Under the pieces are notes generated by a model. The model had not been told where the DNA came from, searched no databases, and worked only from the letters and a program-made list of their open reading frames with translations. Positions 6,276-8,083 of a stretch of 8,083 bases of DNA are shown piece after piece. This DNA is from Bacillota bacterium (GTDB taxonomy: Bacteria; Bacillota; Clostridia; Acetivibrionales; DTU013), in assembly GCA_023415815.1 (NCBI GenBank), contig JAEZJL010000253.1, positions 1-8,083 on the forward strand. Direction: 5' to 3'. Both the position numbers and the translations under genes were made by a program. The first letter of the stretch is position 1. Each line of letters starts with the position of its first letter.

Positions 6276-8083
6276 ATGTCGGTTAGCTTCGCCAGTTATG
6301 AAATAGCCCGCTCGGGCCTCACGGTGAATGAGCGCGGCCTTTATGTAACCGGCCAGAACATCTCAAATGTAAATACGCCGGGCTATGTAAGACAGCAGGC
6401 AATGATAAAGAACGGGCCTGTCCAGACGACTTACACCCGCTATGGCTTGATGCAGCTCGGCCTTGGAGCGGACATACAGGATATCAGGCAGATAAGGAAT
6501 GTCTTCCTTGATAATATATACCGTCAGGAGAACACCACGCTCGGCTACTGGGAGTCCAAAACAAAGACGTTCCAGGATGTGCAGGCCATCCTCGCAGAGC
6601 CTATGAATACAGGACTGCAGAGCACGCTCAACCAGTTCTGGGATTCCTGGCAGGAGCTCTCCAAGGAGCCTGACAGCCTGACCGTCCGCGCCCTTGTCAG
6701 GCAGAGGGGCGACGCCCTCGTACAGCAGATCAACCACATGGGGGCGCAGATCGACAGCCTTCAGAACGACCTGAACGACGAAATACGCGTGCGTATAGAA
6801 GAGGTCAACCAGATAACCAGTAAAATCGCAGACCTGAACGTGCTGATCGTAAAGAACGAGGTGTCCCGAGACTCCGCAAATGATTACAGGGATCAGCGCA
6901 ACAACATGCTGGACAGGCTTTCGAAGCTGGTAAACGCCGATGTGAACGAGATGCAGGACGGACAGGTGGACGTCACGCTCGGAGGCTATTTTGTCGTACA
7001 GAAGGGAGTAAGCACCGACCTGTATGCGGCAGAGAGAAACACAGGCGATATTTTTTACGTACCCAAGCTTGCCGGCACCAAAATAGAGATCCCTCTCCGG
7101 GATGGGATAATAAAAGGGCTGCTGGAATCGCGCGGCGAGGTGTCAGGCTCTGTGGGAGGTGTGGAGAACGGCACGCCGAACACAAAAGCGGATGTTGTGT
7201 TTGCGGTTGACGCGACCAGTGGAATTACGGTTACCGATGCATATATAAACGAATATAAGAACGAGATGCTTAAAAAGGGCGTCGACGTCAACGTGATCAG
7301 GTATACTATCCCTGCGGCGGCGGATTTCCAGACCCTCAGCACATATATGAGCACGGGCCTGGACCCATTGAGCGCCCAGCCGGGAATAAGATCCGGCGCG
7401 AATAAATATGTGATCATGTTTACCGATAAAGCGACGGCTGATCCAACACAAGTAAACGACATGGTTGAGGCCTTGAAAGAACAGGGCTTTGAAGCTTCCG
7501 CAGCTACGACGGCCGCAGCCGCTTCTACCTGGAAGGCAGTCGCGGATGCGACCGACGGGCAGGTGTATGATCTCGCCGCCGCCGATTCCTTGTCCCTGAT
7601 GGGCACAATGGCCGCGGACACCAACAAGGATGTCAACGAGGGCATATCGATGATACCCGTCTCGCAGAATATAGTCTCCGATTTACGGAAAAGGCTCAGT
7701 GCACTGGTCAACATACTGACGCGCAAGATAAACGAAATGCACCGCAACGGCGTGACCATGGGAGACCCGCCGATGAGCGGCTCGGATTTCTTTACCGTCA
7801 TAAATACCGGGCGGCCGCTGGAATTGGGAAATGTCCAGTTAAACCCGAACCTGTCGGATCTGGACAACATAGCCGCCTCGCTGGCCGACGGCAACGGCGA
7901 CAACAGCAATGCGCTGGCAATCGCAAACCTCAGGAACGAGCCGCTTTTCCAGGATTTCAACGCCGTGCTGAGCACCGACGACTTTTACCAGGCGATCATA
8001 CTCACCGTAGGCAATACCGGCTCCAGTGCAATGAATATCACTGACGGGCAGAGCAAGCTGGTAAGCTCGGCGGACGCTTACAG
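6276..8083 (+). CDS. flgK: flagellar hook-associated protein FlgK, partial, with inserted vWA-like domain
   Basis: FlgK (HAP1) forms the first ring of the hook-filament junction. It is exported through the flagellum after binding FlgN. 602 residues are visible and the window ends before the stop. The N-terminal rod-type domain is clear (YEIARSGLTVNERGLYVTGQ from residue 8, NTPGYVRQQ at 33-41). It is followed by the coiled D1 region (about 95-215, including NDYRDQRNNMLDRLSKLVN), a beta-rich part (about 222-285), an unusual insert (296-452), then the return helix RKRLSALVNILTRKINEMHRNG (471-492). The C-terminal DxFY..I..VG..GSSA segment (568-585) is near the conserved end, with about 50-70 residues probably missing. 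The full protein would be near 660-680 residues, longer than common FlgK proteins of roughly 450-560. The ATG at 6276 follows AGGAGG with 5 nt spacing. No signal peptide, as expected for this pathway. Confidence 0.95.
   Translation, partial: MSVSFASYEIARSGLTVNERGLYVTGQNISNVNTPGYVRQQAMIKNGPVQTTYTRYGLMQLGLGADIQDIRQIRNVFLDNIYRQENTTLGYWESKTKTFQDVQAILAEPMNTGLQSTLNQFWDSWQELSKEPDSLTVRALVRQRGDALVQQINHMGAQIDSLQNDLNDEIRVRIEEVNQITSKIADLNVLIVKNEVSRDSANDYRDQRNNMLDRLSKLVNADVNEMQDGQVDVTLGGYFVVQKGVSTDLYAAERNTGDIFYVPKLAGTKIEIPLRDGIIKGLLESRGEVSGSVGGVENGTPNTKADVVFAVDATSGITVTDAYINEYKNEMLKKGVDVNVIRYTIPAAADFQTLSTYMSTGLDPLSAQPGIRSGANKYVIMFTDKATADPTQVNDMVEALKEQGFEASAATTAAAASTWKAVADATDGQVYDLAAADSLSLMGTMAADTNKDVNEGISMIPVSQNIVSDLRKRLSALVNILTRKINEMHRNGVTMGDPPMSGSDFFTVINTGRPLELGNVQLNPNLSDLDNIAASLADGNGDNSNALAIANLRNEPLFQDFNAVLSTDDFYQAIILTVGNTGSSAMNITDGQSKLVSSADAY
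7161..7631 (+). other. von Willebrand factor A-like domain inserted in FlgK
   Basis: Residues 296-452 of FlgK interrupt the usual link between GLLESRG (281-287) and the conserved helix starting near 460. The insert reads like a vWA fold: strand DVVFAVDATSGI (306-317) in place of a DxSxS strand, helix DAYINEYKNEMLKKG, strand VDVNVIRYTI (336-345), strand KYVIMFTDKA (377-386) matching the third metal-site aspartate, helix DPTQVNDMVEALKEQG, strand FEASAATT, then WKAVADATDGQVYDL (419-433) with DSLSLMGTM after it, which is the vWA ending. The metal site is degenerate at the first motif (DATSG instead of DxSxS). It would be exposed on the junction surface. Fold assignment is inferred from pattern only. 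Confidence 0.65.

Noticed and set aside
7055..7975. Open minus-strand frame of 306 codons opposite flgK
   Set aside because: It is serine/alanine/leucine-rich with no recognisable domain, and the plus strand encodes a clear FlgK continuous through the same region.

Overview
The window looks like chromosomal DNA of a Gram-positive, flagellated, probably spore-forming member of the Clostridia. The evidence is gene order (recD2, comF, a YvyF-type regulator, flgM, flgN, flgK), protein sequence style, frequent AGG/ATA codons, strong AGGAGG-type ribosome binding sites and several TTG/GTG starts. The base composition is moderate in G+C by eye, so I do not name a genus.

Layout. Positions 1-157 carry no gene but fold into a dense, closed set of perfect helices: a structured non-coding RNA, possibly of the raiA-motif class. 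A perfect 14-bp hairpin (174-212) follows. An HD-GYP cyclic-di-GMP phosphodiesterase gene (221-1279) lies on the minus strand, with its own promoter and a palindrome over the -35 region. It diverges from a plus-strand run that reaches the window edge: a small membrane-anchored protein with a half glycosyltransferase-like fold (1428-1799), RecD2 helicase (1870-4089), ComF (4184-4861), the flagellar operon regulator YvyF (4876-5310), anti-sigma factor FlgM (5378-5665), a terminator, the chaperone FlgN (about 5769-6266), and hook-filament junction protein FlgK (6276 to the edge, truncated).

How they work together. FlgM, FlgN and FlgK belong to the late flagellar programme. FlgM holds the flagellar sigma factor until the hook is finished, FlgN escorts hook-associated proteins to the export gate, and FlgK joins hook to filament. 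A SigD-type promoter signature precedes flgM and a terminator follows it, so flgM can be transcribed as its own short unit inside the cluster. RecD2 and ComF are DNA repair and competence neighbours. The HD-GYP protein would lower c-di-GMP, which fits a motility neighbourhood.

The most unusual points are a von Willebrand factor A-like domain inserted in FlgK (about residues 296-452) and the structured RNA at the left edge.
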